From Lachnospiraceae bacterium (GTDB lineage: Bacteria > Bacillota > Clostridia > Lachnospirales > Lachnospiraceae), in the NCBI GenBank assembly GCA_015057005.1, contig SVFF01000006.1:62001-126000 (forward strand): DNA of 64,000 nucleotides, written 5' to 3'. Below, piece after piece: positions 8,510 through 18,724 of this stretch. A model generated the notes under the pieces. The model made no database searches. It was not told the origin of the DNA and saw only the letters and a program-made list of their open reading frames with translations. The translations under genes were made by a program, and so were the position numbers. Numbering within the stretch: position 1 is the stretch's first letter; each line of letters starts with the position of its first letter.

Positions 8510-9949
8510 ATGTTAAAGACAGATGTAGTAATTGTAGGCGCAGGCGCTGTAGGCTGTGCCATCGCAAGAGAACTGTCCAAGTACCATGTGGATGTGGTAG
8601 TTGTGGACAAGCGTGATGATGTGGGCGGCGATGCTTCCAAGTCCAACAGCGGTATTATCTGTAGTGGTTATGATGCTTATCCTGATACACTGGAGTCCAA
8701 GCTGATCGTGGCTGCAAACCCCATGTTTGACAAGCTGGCAGCAGAGCTGGAGTTCCCTTTCATCCGCTGCGGCGCACTCCTGCCCGCGTTTACTGATGAG
8801 CAGTATGAGAAACTGCCTTCTATTAAAGAGACTGCTTTCAAGAACCATGTTTACGATATCGAGTATCTGAGCCGCGAGCAGATCCTGGCAATCGAGCCCG
8901 AGCTGAATCCCGAGGTAAAGGGCGGCCTGCTGATTCCCAGAGAAAGCATCATCGATCCCTTCGTTTATGTACAGGCACTGGCTGAGAATGCTTACGAAAA
9001 TGGCGTAAAGTTCCTGCTGAACACAGAGGTTCTGGACATCAAGACCGAGGATGGTCAGATCAAGTCCGTAGAGACCAGCGCAGGTACCATCGAGTGTAAC
9101 CGTGTTGTAAATGCAGCAGCTCTTCACTGCGACGATATCGCAGCTATGGTAGGCAAGGCTGACTTCCATGTAGAGGCAAGAAGAGGCCAGATCTACATTC
9201 TGGACAAGAACACTTCCTGCAAGGTAAACCACATTGTATTCCCCATCCCCACCAAGGTGACCAAGGGTAAACTGATGACTCCCACCACCCACGGCAACAT
9301 GCTGGTAGGTCCTACTGCTGAAGATCTGGACAACAAGGAAGACCGTTCTACCACCGCAGAGGGTCTGGAGAGCATTTACGAGGATGTTCGCAGAATGATC
9401 CCTAACGTAAACGTAAGAGATTCCATCACCCAGTACAGCGGACTGAGACCCAACCGTAAGCCTGAGGGTCTGCACGTGGATGTTTACGAGGATCTGCCCG
9501 GATTTGTAAACCTGTCCGGCGTACGTTCCACCGGTGTTTCTGTATCTCCTGCTATGGCAAAGTATGTAGTAGAGAAGATGAAGGAAATGGGCTGGGAGAT
9601 GAACCTGAAAGAGGACTTCAACCCCATCAGAAAGGGTATCCCCTGCTTCCGTGAAATGTCCAATGAGGAGAGAGAAGCAATCATCAAAGAAAATCCTCTG
9701 TACGGTACCATCGTTTGCCGTTGTGAGACTGTTACCGAAGGCGAGATCGTTGCTGCCATCAACCGTCCTCTGGGTGCCCGCACCGTAGATGCTGTTAAGC
9801 GCAGAGTACGTGCTGGTATGGGACGCTGCCAGGGTGGCTTCTGTGGCCCCAAGGTGCTGGAGATCCTGGCCCGTGAGCTGAATGTGCCCACAGGCGAGAT
9901 CAACAAGAACCTGAATGGTTCCTACATGGTAGTTGGTAAGAATAAATAA
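8510..9949 (+). CDS. NAD(P)/FAD-dependent oxidoreductase, GlpA-like, with C-terminal [2Fe-2S] BFD-like domain
   Basis: GAGAVGCAIARELSKY dinucleotide fold; CRCETVTEGEI...GMGRCQGGFCG. Confidence 0.87.
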   Translation: MLKTDVVIVGAGAVGCAIARELSKYHVDVVVVDKRDDVGGDASKSNSGIICSGYDAYPDTLESKLIVAANPMFDKLAAELEFPFIRCGALLPAFTDEQYEKLPSIKETAFKNHVYDIEYLSREQILAIEPELNPEVKGGLLIPRESIIDPFVYVQALAENAYENGVKFLLNTEVLDIKTEDGQIKSVETSAGTIECNRVVNAAALHCDDIAAMVGKADFHVEARRGQIYILDKNTSCKVNHIVFPIPTKVTKGKLMTPTTHGNMLVGPTAEDLDNKEDRSTTAEGLESIYEDVRRMIPNVNVRDSITQYSGLRPNRKPEGLHVDVYEDLPGFVNLSGVRSTGVSVSPAMAKYVVEKMKEMGWEMNLKEDFNPIRKGIPCFREMSNEEREAIIKENPLYGTIVCRCETVTEGEIVAAINRPLGARTVDAVKRRVRAGMGRCQGGFCGPKVLEILARELNVPTGEINKNLNGSYMVVGKNK

Positions 9950-9978
9950 GCGCAGGACAGATAAAGGAGAAAATCGTT

Positions 9979-11241
9979 ATGTACAATATAAATTGTGATG
10001 TAGCAATCGTTGGCGGCGGCCCCGCAGGTCTGTCCGCAGCAGTTGCAGCTAAAAAAGAAGGCGCAGAGAGAGTACTTGTAATTGAGCGTGATGAGAGTAT
10101 CGGCGGTATTCTGCAGCAGTGTATTCACCCCGGATTCGGTTTGTCTTATTTTAAAGAAGAACTGACCGGTCCCGAGTACGCAGGCCGTTTTGCAGAGGAA
10201 GCAGAAGAGCTTGGCGTAGAATTCCTGCTGAATTCCATGGTTCTGGAAGTAAACGAAAAAGAAGGCAATGTTGTGTGTGTAAATAAAGAGTACGGCATGA
10301 CCTGCATCAATGCAGGCAGTATCGTGCTGGCTATGGGCTGCCGTGAGCGTACCCGTGCCAATATCATGACTCCCGGTGCACGTCCCGCAGGTGTTTATAC
10401 CGCAGGTGCTGCACAGAGACTGGTAAACCGCCAGAATGAGCTGGTAGGTAAGAAAGTTGTAATCCTTGGTTCCGGTGATATCGGTATGATCATGGCTCGC
10501 AGAATGACCCTGGAAGGTGCTCAGGTGCTGGCTGTTATCGAAATCATGGACTTCCTGGCTGGTCTGACCCGTAACAAGGTACAGTGTCTGGATGACTTCG
10601 GTATTCCTTTGTACCTGTCCCACACCATCACCAAGATCCACGGTTATCAGCGTGTAGAGGGTATTTCCTTTGCGCAGGTAGATGAGAGAAAGAAGCCCAT
10701 CCCCGGCACCGAGCAGTTTATTGAGTGCGATACCCTGCTTTTGTCCGTAGGTCTGATTCCTGAGAACGAACTGACCAGACAGACCGGCATCGCTATCTCT
10801 CCTGTAACCAACGGTCCTAAGGTGAACCAGTACATGCAGACTTCTGCAGAGAAAGTTTTTGCCTGCGGTAACGTAGTTCATGTAAACGACCTGGTAGACA
10901 ATGTAAGTACCGAGAGCTTAAAGGCCGGTAAGTATGCTGCGCAGTATGCTATGAACAAGCTGGCTGCAACCGTAAAGACTGTTGAAAACGTTCCCGGTGA
11001 GAATGTTCGTTACCTGTGCCCTCAGTCCCTGAGCATTTCCGAAGAGAATGAAAAGGCAAGCCTGTATTTCCGCGTGCTGCATCCCGAAAGCAATGTGACC
11101 ATTATCGCAAAGTCCGGTGACAAGGTACTTGCAAAGAAGAAAGCACTGCGCGTAAATCCCGGTGAAATGGAGCACATTGATTTTAACACCGCAGAGGTAG
11201 AGGGAGACAACGTGACCGTCTCTGTTCTGAAGGAGGTCTAA
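9979..11241 (+). CDS. NAD(P)/FAD-dependent oxidoreductase
   Basis: VGGGPAGLSAAVAA, VILGSGDIGMIMARR, VFACGNVVHVNDLVD motifs. Confidence 0.87.
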   Translation: MYNINCDVAIVGGGPAGLSAAVAAKKEGAERVLVIERDESIGGILQQCIHPGFGLSYFKEELTGPEYAGRFAEEAEELGVEFLLNSMVLEVNEKEGNVVCVNKEYGMTCINAGSIVLAMGCRERTRANIMTPGARPAGVYTAGAAQRLVNRQNELVGKKVVILGSGDIGMIMARRMTLEGAQVLAVIEIMDFLAGLTRNKVQCLDDFGIPLYLSHTITKIHGYQRVEGISFAQVDERKKPIPGTEQFIECDTLLLSVGLIPENELTRQTGIAISPVTNGPKVNQYMQTSAEKVFACGNVVHVNDLVDNVSTESLKAGKYAAQYAMNKLAATVKTVENVPGENVRYLCPQSLSISEENEKASLYFRVLHPESNVTIIAKSGDKVLAKKKALRVNPGEMEHIDFNTAEVEGDNVTVSVLKEV

Positions 11242-11245
11242 GCAT

Positions 11246-11602
11246 ATGAAAAAAGAAATTATTTGTACCGTATGCCCTATGGGCTGCCATATTACCGTAG
11301 AGGGTGAGGGCGAGCAGATCCTGTCCGTAACCGGTTACACCTGTAAGCGCGGCCTGGAATATGCAAGTGCAGAGTTCGCTCATCCCGTGCGCATCCTGAC
11401 CACCACCGTAAAGACTGACAGCGAGAAGTGTCCTCTGCTGGCAGTACGTTCCAACAAGCCCATCCCCAAGGAAAAACAGATGGACTGCATGGCAGTGATC
11501 CGTGGCATTCAGGCCAAGGCACCTGTGAACCGCTATGATGTGCTGGTGGAGAATATCTGCGATACCGGTGTTGATATTGTGGCTACCGGCGTGCTGAAAT
11601 AA
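11246..11602 (+). CDS. DUF1667 domain-containing protein
   Basis: CTVCPMGCHITVE...CKRGLEYA cysteine motif; co-directional with the GlpA-like pair. Confidence 0.85.
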   Translation: MKKEIICTVCPMGCHITVEGEGEQILSVTGYTCKRGLEYASAEFAHPVRILTTTVKTDSEKCPLLAVRSNKPIPKEKQMDCMAVIRGIQAKAPVNRYDVLVENICDTGVDIVATGVLK

Positions 11603-11639
11603 GAAAATTATCGGGAAAACATAAAGAAATAAACGATGG

Positions 11640-11668
11640 TTGTTTTGGGGATAAGAGTGTGCTACACT
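11640..11668 (+). promoter_or_regulatory. toxin promoter, copy 2
   Basis: TTGTTT - 17 bp - TGC-TACACT. Confidence 0.6.
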
Positions 11669-11757
11669 TGTCCCATGGGAAAACCAGAGAGCTTGGCGGC
11701 TTACCCTCTTTTACGGAGGGGCTAACCCTCCGGACGAAAGAAAGGAGGGCGTTGCCA

Positions 11758-11850
11758 ATGGTTACATATTCTGATTTGATTCAGTTTTGTATATTCATTG
11801 TCGCCCTTGTGGGTCTGTGTCATCAGATTTTCAAGGGGAAACGAAAATAG
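11758..11850 (+). CDS. small hydrophobic holin-like type I toxin (MVTYSDLIQFCIFIVALVGLCHQIFKGKRK)
   Basis: AAAGGAGGG RBS; 27/30 identity to copy 1. Confidence 0.75.
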   Translation: MVTYSDLIQFCIFIVALVGLCHQIFKGKRK

Positions 11851-11936
11851 CCGCCATTACCCACAATAATGACGGCTGTTTGAAAAACAGTTAGTTATGA
11901 ACAAGGGTAAGCCGCTTCTCTGGTTTTCCCTTTTCT
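11840..11936 (-). ncRNA. predicted antisense antitoxin RNA, copy 2
   Basis: Minus-strand promoter TTGACA-17-TATTCT (11971-11943) and terminator-like hairpin AGCCGTCATTA...TAATGGCGGCT. Confidence 0.6.
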
Positions 11937-12009
11937 ATTTATAGAATAGTCTACAAAACTAGATTTGTCAACGTATAAGTTGCTTGCAGATACATTGACT
12001 ACAAATGAA

Positions 12010-14202
12010 TTAAATATATAAAACATTTTCGGTGCTCTGAAGCTCTTTTTCCACATCGCCGTAGTGGAATTGGGCGGTTACGCCTTGGGGGAGTGTAATA
12101 CAGAATTTTACGGCAGTATCCTCTTTCTCCCATTTCACACTGACCTTTCCGCAGGGAAGTGTGCGGTAACCTTCGGCAAAATTCAAGATAGAAGGTACTA
12201 CAGGTGCGATTACGAGACTGTCGTAGTTACTGCTGTCTTTGGGCTGATCAATCCCCAGAATGTAATCAAACAAGTAAGCCGTCACAGCCCCAAACATGGG
12301 ATGGTTTAAGGATCTGTGATAGTTGGCCTCAGGCCAGTATTCCCAGAGGGTGGTGGCACCTGTGCGGCGCATTCCTTCAAAGGAATGTGCCTTGGAGGAG
12401 GCCATCAGCTTCGCGGCAAGCTCCCCGTCGCCTTTTTCAAAAAGCACGCGGGTCAGGATGTCTGTACCGAAAATACCAGTGTCGTATTCTTCCAGCTTGC
12501 TGTAGCGCTTTACCAGCTCCGGATAAGTTCTGTGATCACCAATGCCAATATCTACAGCAAAGGCGTTGGCACCCTGGACATTACCCAGGAAGTTGCCGTC
12601 CCACTTGTTAAAGTAGGCTGTCATGATCGCCGCTTTCCGCTCTCCAATGCGCTTTTCGAACAGTCCGATATCTTCTGTGTGACCTATCAGTTTTGCAATC
12701 TCAATCATCCGGTAGAGGCATTTGATGTAGAAATAATTATTTACAAAAGGTGCGGGAAGTACCACAGCCTCAGGGGGACACCAGTCGCCGAGACACCAGG
12801 CTCCTTCCTTGTCGCTGACCACAAGGGCATTTACAGATTTGGCCTCCAGGTAGTCAAAATAGCGGAGCATCTGATCGTACATGGCGATTAAAAATTGCTT
12901 ATCCCCGTAATGCTTATAATACTGATAAGGAACTTCGATGATGGCACATCCCCAGCCGCCGGGCCCACCGCCGCAGCGTGTATAAGGGGCGGTGTACTGT
13001 ACATGTCCTGTAAGGGTGTCCTGGCAGTCGCTGATATCAGCGATCCACTTTTGGTAGAAGGTTTGGGCATTCAACAGATTCATAGCAGCGTGACAGGTCA
13101 GCTGCCCGTCGCCAGTATAGCCTCTGCGCTCCAGGTGAGGGCAGTCTGAAGGAATGCCGGTGTGCATGTTGGAAAGCTGGGTGGTGATATAAGCCTCGTA
13201 CAACCAATTGAGAGCCTCGTTGTCACATTTAAAGGCGGAGGAAACCTCGATATCGGTGCACAGCATGCTTACCCGGACAGGGACAGCGTTGCCTGTTATG
13301 GTAAAATAACGGAAGGCGAACCAGGTAAACAGGGGGCAGGTTTCGGTCTCCTGTCCGTCTGAAATGATGATGAACTGCTGCCAGTGATGAGTGGTCTCAT
13401 CGGGGGTGCCGTCTGCATTCAGCGCCTCATAAAAATCCACGGTGACGGTTTCATCTTCGGCTGCCAGAATCCGGAAATAGGGAAGCGCGGAACAGTTCTT
13501 GCCCGTATCGTAAAGGGAGATGCCGTCTGTTTCGCTTAATTTGGTGATGGAGAGATCTTCCCGGAGTCTGTCGGCGGGACAATCGGTGGATAAGTATCTG
13601 GTATCCAGAGGCTTAGCGGGGATTGCATTTGCCCAGGCAGAGTCATCGTAGGACTTTTCAAATACATCTTTCTCATATTTGCGAAGATCCTGGGTCTCAA
13701 AATCATGGCGGTCATAAGCGTTTGTTGTAAAATTGTAATCCGGGATGTAGCTTTCGCTGATCTTATCCTGCCTGGAGGAGCAGAAGGAAATATCGCCGTC
13801 GTCGGTCTGCACTGTCAGGTTCCAGATTGCCTTAGGCAGTCCGAAGCGCTCATCATTTACCGCATACCAACCGCCGCCGAAATGCACCGCGATCACGTTC
13901 TCGCCCTCTTCCAGCAAATCTGTTACATCATACCCGGGCACATAAATGCGGTGGCCGGTGACGATCTCCTCTCTGGGCCAGTTATTTCTGGGCTCAAAGT
14001 CCGTGAAAAGAGGCAGAAACAGATCATCACTGACCCGCTTGCCGTTTATGTAGCAGTGGAAAAATCCCAGTCCCAGAACAGTGAGACGGGCTTTTGTAAA
14101 GCTTCTTAAAGTAAATTTGCTCCTGAGGATATAAAAGGGCTGGTTCAACTCAGAGGTGCCGGTCAGCCATTGCCCGTTGCCAAAATAATCCTGCTGTGTC
14201 AT
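12010..14202 (-). CDS. alpha-L-rhamnosidase (GH78-like)
   Basis: N-terminal beta-sandwich, catalytic (alpha/alpha)6 segment with DCPHLERRGYTGDGQ, TTLWEYWPEA. Confidence 0.87.
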   Translation of the reverse strand: MTQQDYFGNGQWLTGTSELNQPFYILRSKFTLRSFTKARLTVLGLGFFHCYINGKRVSDDLFLPLFTDFEPRNNWPREEIVTGHRIYVPGYDVTDLLEEGENVIAVHFGGGWYAVNDERFGLPKAIWNLTVQTDDGDISFCSSRQDKISESYIPDYNFTTNAYDRHDFETQDLRKYEKDVFEKSYDDSAWANAIPAKPLDTRYLSTDCPADRLREDLSITKLSETDGISLYDTGKNCSALPYFRILAAEDETVTVDFYEALNADGTPDETTHHWQQFIIISDGQETETCPLFTWFAFRYFTITGNAVPVRVSMLCTDIEVSSAFKCDNEALNWLYEAYITTQLSNMHTGIPSDCPHLERRGYTGDGQLTCHAAMNLLNAQTFYQKWIADISDCQDTLTGHVQYTAPYTRCGGGPGGWGCAIIEVPYQYYKHYGDKQFLIAMYDQMLRYFDYLEAKSVNALVVSDKEGAWCLGDWCPPEAVVLPAPFVNNYFYIKCLYRMIEIAKLIGHTEDIGLFEKRIGERKAAIMTAYFNKWDGNFLGNVQGANAFAVDIGIGDHRTYPELVKRYSKLEEYDTGIFGTDILTRVLFEKGDGELAAKLMASSKAHSFEGMRRTGATTLWEYWPEANYHRSLNHPMFGAVTAYLFDYILGIDQPKDSSNYDSLVIAPVVPSILNFAEGYRTLPCGKVSVKWEKEDTAVKFCITLPQGVTAQFHYGDVEKELQSTENVLYI

Positions 14203-14466
14203 ATGTTTACTCCTTGTCTGCGTGGTTGGGTGGAACAAGATGGTCTATAGGGACAGTATAGAGTATTGGAGGTGGGGAAATCAAGGGTTTTATGGTATTG
14301 CGTGGTGTTAAGATGGTGTGATAAATCTTGACAAAATTGTAGAGATTGTATAAAATTAAATACAATCCATGTATACAAAATACATTTGAGGACATAGTAT
14401 ACATAATAGAAAAAGAAAGCGCTTGCAGGGCGCTTCAGAATGGGGACTTACATGAGCGGACTTACG

Positions 14467-15309
14467 ATGAAAGCATACGCAAAGATTAATCTGGGACTGG
14501 ATGTGGTGAGAAGGCTGGAAAACGGCTACCATGAGGTAAAGATGGTGATGCAGACCGTTGGTATCGCCGATGTACTGACCTTTGAAAAGAGGGCGGAGGG
14601 CATCGTGATCACCACGGATGCAGGGGAACTTCCCACCGATGAGAACAATCTGATCTACAAAGCCGCCAGATTGATGCAGGAGCGCTATCAGATGAAAGAG
14701 GGCGTGACTGTACATCTGGAGAAGCATATTCCCATTGCGGCCGGTATGGCCGGAGGCAGTACGGACGCGGCAGCGACCCTGAAAGGTATGAGAGAATTAT
14801 TTGGGCTGGACTGCACGGATCAGGAACTTAGGGAGATCGGTGTGAAGATCGGCGCGGATGTGCCTTACTGTGTCATGGGCGGCACCGCCCTGGCAGAGGG
14901 TATCGGCGAGGTTTTGACGGCGCTGCCGGCAGCGCCGGATTGTATTCTGGTGGTGGCAAAGCCTGATATCAACGTGTCCACCAAGTATGTTTACGAGCAT
15001 CTGGATGCAATGGAAGGATATGCGCATCCGGATATTGACGGCATGGTGGCGGCAATTAAAGAAGGCTGCCTTGGCGGAGTGGTGGAGCGTCTGGGCAATG
15101 TGCTGGAGACCGTAACAGTAGAGGCGCACCCCATCATTGATGTGATCAAGCAGAAAATGCTGGAGATGGGCGCTGAGGGCAGCCTCATGAGCGGCAGCGG
15201 CCCTACCGTATTTGGTATTTTTAACGATAGGGAAACGGCTGAAAAAGCTTGCGCACAGATTGCTAAGGAACAGTTAGCGAAGCAGGTGTTCGTGACCAGT
15301 TTTGTATAG
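14467..15309 (+). CDS. ispE: 4-diphosphocytidyl-2-C-methyl-D-erythritol kinase
   Basis: AKINLGLDV, IPIAAGMAGGSTDAAATL, MSGSGPTVFG motifs. Confidence 0.94.
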   Translation: MKAYAKINLGLDVVRRLENGYHEVKMVMQTVGIADVLTFEKRAEGIVITTDAGELPTDENNLIYKAARLMQERYQMKEGVTVHLEKHIPIAAGMAGGSTDAAATLKGMRELFGLDCTDQELREIGVKIGADVPYCVMGGTALAEGIGEVLTALPAAPDCILVVAKPDINVSTKYVYEHLDAMEGYAHPDIDGMVAAIKEGCLGGVVERLGNVLETVTVEAHPIIDVIKQKMLEMGAEGSLMSGSGPTVFGIFNDRETAEKACAQIAKEQLAKQVFVTSFV

Positions 15310-15422
15310 AGCGTGTAGTGTACGCGGGAATGTGAAGAAGTTCACGCGAGAGACCGGGTGAAGTAACAAGGGGAAAACAGTAAAAAACGATATCGTGCCG
15401 GGGGGCGCGGAACGGAGGAAGG

Positions 15423-16124
15423 ATGCAGGATAGTTTACAGTCAAAGAATTTTCGGATCAATATGGATGAGTTTTTGCCGCTGAGGGATGTGGTGTTCAAT
15501 ACCTTACGCCAGGCCATTCTCACAGGAGAGTTAAAGCCCGGCGAGCGTTTGATGGAGATTCATCTGGCCAACAAGCTGGGTGTGAGCCGTACGCCTATCA
15601 GAGAGGCCATTCACAAGCTGGAGCTTGAGGGTCTGGTGATCATGATTCCCAGAAGGGGCGCGGAAGTGGCCCAGATCACCGAGAAAAGCATGAGCGATGT
15701 GCTGGAGGTCAGAAGAGCTGTAGATGCACTTTGCGTGGAGCTGGCCTGCGACCGGATTTGCGATGAAGAACTGGATGCCTTAAAGAAGGCTTGTGACAAT
15801 TTTGAGGAAGCGGTAAAGACCAAGGATGTGAAAGTGATCGCCCAGGCTGATGTGGATCTGCACGATATTATTGTGCAGGCAACCAGAAACCAGCGTCTGG
15901 TGCAGCTGATAAACAATCTTTCCGAGCAGATGTACCGCTATCGTTTTGAGTACATTAAGGATTTCAGCCAGCATGATAAAGTGATCGAGGAACACAGGAA
16001 GATTTACGAAAGCATGCGCGTTAAGGATAAGGAGGCCGCCACGGAGGCTGCCAAGACTCATATTGACAATCAGAAAAAGGCGATCATCCGCCAGATTCAG
16101 CTGGAGAGACAGAAAAACGCATGA
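15423..16124 (+). CDS. GntR family regulator (FCD domain)
   Basis: GERLMEIHLANKLGVSRTPIREAIHKLELEGLV wHTH; FCD-type C-terminus. Confidence 0.9.
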   Translation: MQDSLQSKNFRINMDEFLPLRDVVFNTLRQAILTGELKPGERLMEIHLANKLGVSRTPIREAIHKLELEGLVIMIPRRGAEVAQITEKSMSDVLEVRRAVDALCVELACDRICDEELDALKKACDNFEEAVKTKDVKVIAQADVDLHDIIVQATRNQRLVQLINNLSEQMYRYRFEYIKDFSQHDKVIEEHRKIYESMRVKDKEAATEAAKTHIDNQKKAIIRQIQLERQKNA

Positions 16125-16294
16125 TAGCAGGCCGCTTTGTAACGATCGGTAAAAGCAGCATGACATTTGAATAAAACATTTTTTTCAGGCAATAATCCGG
16201 ATATATCAATCCGGATATACAATTCGGAAACTGAAATCAGAAACAAAACCGGTTACGTTTTTTAGACAAGGCGGTTTTGGAAAGAGGTTATTGC

Positions 16295-16624
16295 ATGAAA
16301 AAGAAGGAATGGCGGATGTCTCTGCAAATTATGTTGACGTTCTGTGCACTGTGGGGTTGGTGGGGAATGTTGTACCCGGAGTTTACGCTGACGGAGGACA
16401 CCTACCGCGTTGTGTATGAGGAGACAGAGGATACAGATGCCGGGCATGCGTATCCGGAAAACGGTGAAGCGGCTGATATGCAGAACGACGCAGGAGCAAA
16501 ATCGGCGGAAGCAGATGGAGAATCGCCGCGGGAACTTTACCGGCGCCTGCTGCATGCATCAAAAGGTCAGCTTCGCTTCCGCAGCAAGTTTTTGATACAG
16601 CTGCAGAAATGGATGGAACAATAA
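16295..16624 (+). CDS. small membrane-anchored protein of unknown function
   Basis: Single N-terminal TM; directly upstream of murI. Confidence 0.6.
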   Translation: MKKKEWRMSLQIMLTFCALWGWWGMLYPEFTLTEDTYRVVYEETEDTDAGHAYPENGEAADMQNDAGAKSAEADGESPRELYRRLLHASKGQLRFRSKFLIQLQKWMEQ

Positions 16625-16639
16625 AAGGCAGGAAACAAA

Positions 16640-17482
16640 ATGAAACAGGAATATAGTATCAATCTGCGCAAGGATGCGCCCATCGGTGTGTTTGATTCCG
16701 GTGTGGGCGGCCTTACGGTGGCCCGTGAGATCATGCGTCAGATGCCCAATGAGAAAATTATATATTTCGGCGATACGGCCCGTGTGCCATACGGCAGCAA
16801 GTCTAAGGAAACGGTGACCCGCTATTCCAAGCAGATCGCCCGCTTCCTGCTAAGCTTCCAGGTGAAGACCATTGTGGTGGCCTGCAACACGGCCAGTGCC
16901 TATGCCAGGGATGAACTGGAGCAAGAGGTGGATATCCCGGTGTTGGGTGTGGTGAAGCCCGGTGCCAGGACGGCAGTGGATGTGACACGGAACGGTAAGA
17001 TCGGCGTGATCGCCACCGAGGCTACTATCGGAAGCCACATGTACAACAAATACATAACGGAATTAAACAAAGATGTGACGATATACGAGAAGGCCTGTCC
17101 CCTCTTTGTGCCGCTGGTAGAAGAAGGACTCTGGCAGGATCCGGTGACAGACGAGATTGCCAAACGCTATCTTTCCGAGCTGATCGATCTGGATATTGAT
17201 ACCCTGATCATGGGGTGTACCCACTATCCCCTGATACGCTCCACATTGGGCAGGATCATCGGAGAGGAAGTGACCTTGGTCAATCCAGCTTACGAGACAG
17301 CCATGGAATTAAAGCGCCTGCTGGCAGAGCAGGATCTTTTGAATGATCAGCCGCCTAAGCTTGGGGAGAACCAGTACCAGTTCTATGTAAGTGACGGCGC
17401 GGAGAAATTCAAACGCTTTGCCAATTCCATCATCAAGTACGGCATTTTATCGGCCAAGACCATACAGATTGAAGATTACTAG
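16640..17482 (+). CDS. murI: glutamate racemase
   Basis: GVFDSGVGGLTV, FGDTARVPYG, VACNTASA, GCTHYPL motifs. Confidence 0.95.
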   Translation: MKQEYSINLRKDAPIGVFDSGVGGLTVAREIMRQMPNEKIIYFGDTARVPYGSKSKETVTRYSKQIARFLLSFQVKTIVVACNTASAYARDELEQEVDIPVLGVVKPGARTAVDVTRNGKIGVIATEATIGSHMYNKYITELNKDVTIYEKACPLFVPLVEEGLWQDPVTDEIAKRYLSELIDLDIDTLIMGCTHYPLIRSTLGRIIGEEVTLVNPAYETAMELKRLLAEQDLLNDQPPKLGENQYQFYVSDGAEKFKRFANSIIKYGILSAKTIQIEDY

Positions 17483-17584
17483 GACCGGGGCAATTTGCGG
17501 TGCCTGAATCTGGAAAGTCACAATAAATGCAGAGAGTGACAATCAGAGAGTTACCATCAAAGAGTTGCGATAAAGGAAAAACAC

Positions 17585-17998
17585 ATGAATAAAGAAGTGA
17601 TCGTCACCATATCGGGTCAGCACAGTAATGATGGGGAAAACCTGGCCGCCAAAGTGCACGGGGAATATTTCCTGCGAAACGGCACCCATTATTGTGTCTA
17701 CGAAGAGCAGGAAGAAGGCTTCGCCCAGACTACCAAGTGCACCATTAAGATCAAAGACAGAAAATTGGAAATGCTCCGCCAGGGCCTGCTTAGGACCCAT
17801 ATGATTTTTGAAGAAGGCGTGAAGCATATGACCGGTTATCAGACCCCTTACGGGCAGATGGCGCTGGGTGTGGAGACCAAGTCAGTGCGCGTATTGGAAA
17901 CGGAAGACTGCATCCGGACCACTGTGGAATACACATTGGAGGCGGATGGTGCGTACCTGTCAGACAGTAAAATTGACATAACCATAAAGCAGGCATAA
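17585..17998 (+). CDS. DUF1934 family protein
   Basis: Beta-barrel pattern; located downstream of murI. Confidence 0.7.
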   Translation: MNKEVIVTISGQHSNDGENLAAKVHGEYFLRNGTHYCVYEEQEEGFAQTTKCTIKIKDRKLEMLRQGLLRTHMIFEEGVKHMTGYQTPYGQMALGVETKSVRVLETEDCIRTTVEYTLEADGAYLSDSKIDITIKQA

Positions 17999-18059
17999 GT
18001 ACAAAAAGTAATCATAAAACAGGAATCAACATAAAAAACGAATAATTATACAAAAGAAA

Positions 18060-18103
18060 AACACCGTACGCTGAAATGTCAGGTACGGTGTTGTGTTTTG
18101 TGA
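18060..18103. terminator. Rho-independent terminator
   Basis: ACACCGTAC...GTACGGTGTTGTGTTTT. Confidence 0.6.
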
Positions 18104-18109
18104 ATATCA

Positions 18110-18586
18110 TTATTTGATGGGCTTTGCTCCGGCTTTCTCCTGAGCTTTTTCCACCATGCGCTTGAAGAAGCCCTTTTTCTTCTTGGGCTGGGAATCGTTC
18201 TTGCCGTGCAGTCCTTTTACATCCATGATGTAGATACCGCTGACTACAGCCTTTACTTCCTTCTTGACAGGGATGCTGTCGAAGATCTTGGGCTCACTGA
18301 TGAGGGAAAGGATCTGGGGACCAACCTTTGCTTTTACGATGGGAAGCTTGGACCAGCGCATGTATTTGGGTGTCTGGTCGATTACAGACTGGTGAAGACC
18401 GGAATCCTTGATCTTCATACGCTTTTTGTCAATGATCAGCATGGAAACGGTCTGCTTGTTTGCTTCCATGAGTTCCTGCTGCTGTGCCTGTTTCTTCTGT
18501 GCCTTCTTGCCTACAAAATACAAAACAATTGTACTGATGATCGCAAAGGCGAAAAGAACTAATAATGTAATTGTAAACGCGTTCAT
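18110..18586 (-). CDS. single-TM protein of unknown function
   Basis: MNAFTITLLVLFAFAIISTIVLYFV TM then basic soluble domain. Confidence 0.65.
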   Translation of the reverse strand: MNAFTITLLVLFAFAIISTIVLYFVGKKAQKKQAQQQELMEANKQTVSMLIIDKKRMKIKDSGLHQSVIDQTPKYMRWSKLPIVKAKVGPQILSLISEPKIFDSIPVKKEVKAVVSGIYIMDVKGLHGKNDSQPKKKKGFFKRMVEKAQEKAGAKPIK

Positions 18587-18724
18587 TTTATCAGAACCTC
18601 CTTGTGCTGAGATAATACTCGTATCAAGTATTTTAACACATAAAAGGTGAAATAGGCAAGTGATAATCACAACTATTGTGGAGTATTATGGATGCAGTGT
18701 GAGCAGAAAGGGGGAGGAGGCCAT

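Larger units (their letters stand above)
11607..11971. repeat. type I toxin-antitoxin cassette, copy 2
   Basis: Near-identical to 7148-7514. Confidence 0.85.
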
